Below are positions 5,085-5,591 of a stretch of DNA of 5,591 bases, piece after piece; position 1 is the first letter of the stretch; each line of letters begins with the position of its first letter. Location: contig DOKP01000062.1 in the NCBI GenBank assembly GCA_003510795.1, positions 731-6,321 of the forward strand, read 5' to 3'. This DNA is from Candidatus Moraniibacteriota bacterium (GTDB lineage: Bacteria > Patescibacteriota > Minisyncoccia > Moranbacterales > UBA9337). The notes below the pieces were generated by a model. It saw only the letters and a program-made list of their open reading frames with translations. It was not told the origin of the DNA and did not search any database. The position numbers were made by a program, and so were the translations under genes.

Positions 5085-5091
5085 AAAAACA

Positions 5092-5337
5092 ATGAATAAT
5101 ATCGCTATTGTTAAAGGTGATGGAGAGTGGGGAGTTCTTTTTAACGCTAACAACCAGCCAACTTCTTGGAGGAAAATAACAGGTTATAAAAATAAGATGG
5201 TTATTTTTGAAGATTTTGGGCAATATCCAGAAAGATTAGTTCTGGTATTCGACTCGGCGGAAGGGGCTCAAGAAGGATTTGAAATATTGGGTACTTTAGC
5301 GGCTCAATCATTGTGGATGGCATGCGAAGGATTTTAA
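5092..5337 (+). CDS. small protein of unknown function (paralogue A)
   Basis: An 81-residue soluble protein I do not recognise. The start is fixed by AGGAGG at 5079-5084. It begins with an alternating hydrophobic, probably beta-strand N-terminus containing GxWxVxF (11-17) and a P-x-x-W (P23, W26). A second strand-like stretch is RLVLVFDS (48-55), and the rest (57-81) looks helical. There is no signal peptide, membrane segment or Cys cluster. It shares the pattern G-x-[WY]-x-V-x-F-[ND]-x4-P-x2-W-x2-I, and later VxDxxExA-like residues, with the next small gene, so the two look like diverged tandem paralogues. The next gene begins 13 bases after its stop, also with a strong Shine-Dalgarno. Expression should be controlled by the leader terminator. 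Function unknown. Confidence 0.75.
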   Translation: MNNIAIVKGDGEWGVLFNANNQPTSWRKITGYKNKMVIFEDFGQYPERLVLVFDSAEGAQEGFEILGTLAAQSLWMACEGF

Positions 5338-5345
5338 AGAGGAGG
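5336..5345 (+). promoter_or_regulatory. strong Shine-Dalgarno for the second small gene
   Basis: AAAGAGGAGG ends five bases before the ATG at 5351. It nearly repeats the site before the first small gene (AAGAGGAGG), which supports both as translated genes. Confidence 0.8.
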
Positions 5346-5350
5346 GTAGT

Positions 5351-5524
5351 ATGTTTAATGAAAATGGGAAGTACGTAGTGGTTTTTGACGAAGATGGCGA
5401 GCCGATACGCTGGGGCCCCATAAGCTCCGGAATAATCAAAAGATTCATGGAAAAATTCGTATCTATAGTATGTGATACGAAAGAAATTGCCAAGAATTTT
5501 TGTGGAAAGGCTTCTCGGTGTTGA
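5351..5524 (+). CDS. small protein of unknown function (paralogue B), possibly frameshifted
   Basis: A 57-codon ORF beginning five bases after AGGAGG. Its N-terminus (NGKYVVVFDEDGEPIRW, residues 5-21) follows the same pattern as residues 10-26 of the preceding protein: G, V, F, P and W are identical at equal spacing, and W is replaced by Y. A later FVSIVCDTKEIA (36-47) matches RLVLVFDSAEGA (48-59) of A, with V, D, E and A identical. After codon 50 the zero frame ends in CGKASRC and a TGA. A -1 shift at the T5 run 5497-5501 instead continues for 20 codons to a TGA at 5560-5562, giving 70 residues, closer to A's length. Codons such as CGC, GGC, CCC, AGC and TCC make it richer in G+C than its neighbours. 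No known family recognised. Confidence 0.6.
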   Translation: MFNENGKYVVVFDEDGEPIRWGPISSGIIKRFMEKFVSIVCDTKEIAKNFCGKASRC

Positions 5525-5562
5525 AAGCTTTAGAAATACCCGAGGCGGAGAAATTTCTCTGA
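5497..5562 (+). other. -1 frame continuation of paralogue B after a T5 run
   Basis: Slipping back one base on TTTTT (5497-5501) lets the frame read LWKGFSVLKALEIPEAEKFL (5500-5559) and stop at TGA 5560-5562. The -1 frame is closed upstream by a TGA at 5473-5475 and has no credible independent start. Its stop overlaps the ATG of the next ORF (TGATG), as expected for coupled genes. This may be a frameshift mutation, a one-base sequencing or assembly deletion in a homopolymer, or programmed slippage. Confidence 0.5.
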
Positions 5563-5591
5563 TGCAGATGAGACAGGGAGTCAAAAAATTT
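5562..5591 (+). CDS. start of a third small gene, truncated by the window edge
   Basis: ATG at 5562 overlaps the -1 frame stop of paralogue B (TGATG) and opens a frame of ten codons (MQMRQGVKKF) to the last base. GGCGGAG lies about a dozen bases upstream. An alternative ATG is at 5568. Too short to classify. Confidence 0.35.
   Translation, partial: MQMRQGVKKF

Noticed and set aside
5017..5091. Longer TTG start for the first small gene
   Set aside because: It would encode through the intrinsic terminator and its A/T tracts. The ATG at 5092 has an ideal Shine-Dalgarno.
5201..5584. 127-codon minus-strand ORF opposite the small genes
   Set aside because: The plus strand here has two strong Shine-Dalgarno sites and similar paralogous proteins. 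The antisense protein shows no motif and no start signals.

Overview
The window is AT-rich bacterial DNA with short intergenic gaps, short versions of housekeeping proteins, and few Shine-Dalgarno sites in front of the conserved genes. Several intergenic regions carry compact palindromic or low-complexity repeats. This fits a reduced-genome lineage such as a Candidate Phyla Radiation (Patescibacteria) member. That placement is an inference from style and gene content, because no taxonomic marker is present. TGA acts as an ordinary stop: no conserved gene contains an in-frame TGA.

Layout. Bases 1-236 hold no gene. They contain a 90-base hairpin-forming repeat, a 13-bp tandem duplication, a probable terminator/promoter overlap and an 18-bp palindrome next to the first start codon. 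Bases 237-3248 look like one operon: an M16 zinc peptidase, an AI-2E family membrane protein and the 16S rRNA 2'-O-methyltransferase RsmI, separated by 13 and 20 bases. Bases 3249-3436 are a repeat-rich spacer ending in a good promoter. Bases 3437-4142 are an overlapping MNT nucleotidyltransferase/HEPN pair (toxin-antitoxin-like), closed by a clear intrinsic terminator. Bases 4275-4907 encode an HD-domain phosphohydrolase of the YfbR/HDDC2 type.

The most unusual part is 4899-5591. A consensus promoter (TTGACA, 16 bp, TATAAT) lies over the HD stop codon and starts transcription at about the ATG of a 22-codon ORF with six consecutive Asn codons. That ORF sits inside a long predicted hairpin and is followed by an intrinsic terminator. 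A segment of the ORF can pair with the terminator's left arm. This is the layout of a translation-dependent transcription attenuator. Beyond the terminator, with no room for another promoter, come at least two small unrecognised genes with near-perfect Shine-Dalgarno sites. They appear to be diverged tandem paralogues. The second is interrupted by an apparent -1 frameshift at a T5 run; in the shifted frame its stop overlaps the ATG of a third gene cut by the window edge.

All function calls rest on motifs read by eye. RNA structures were paired by hand, without energy calculations or database searches.
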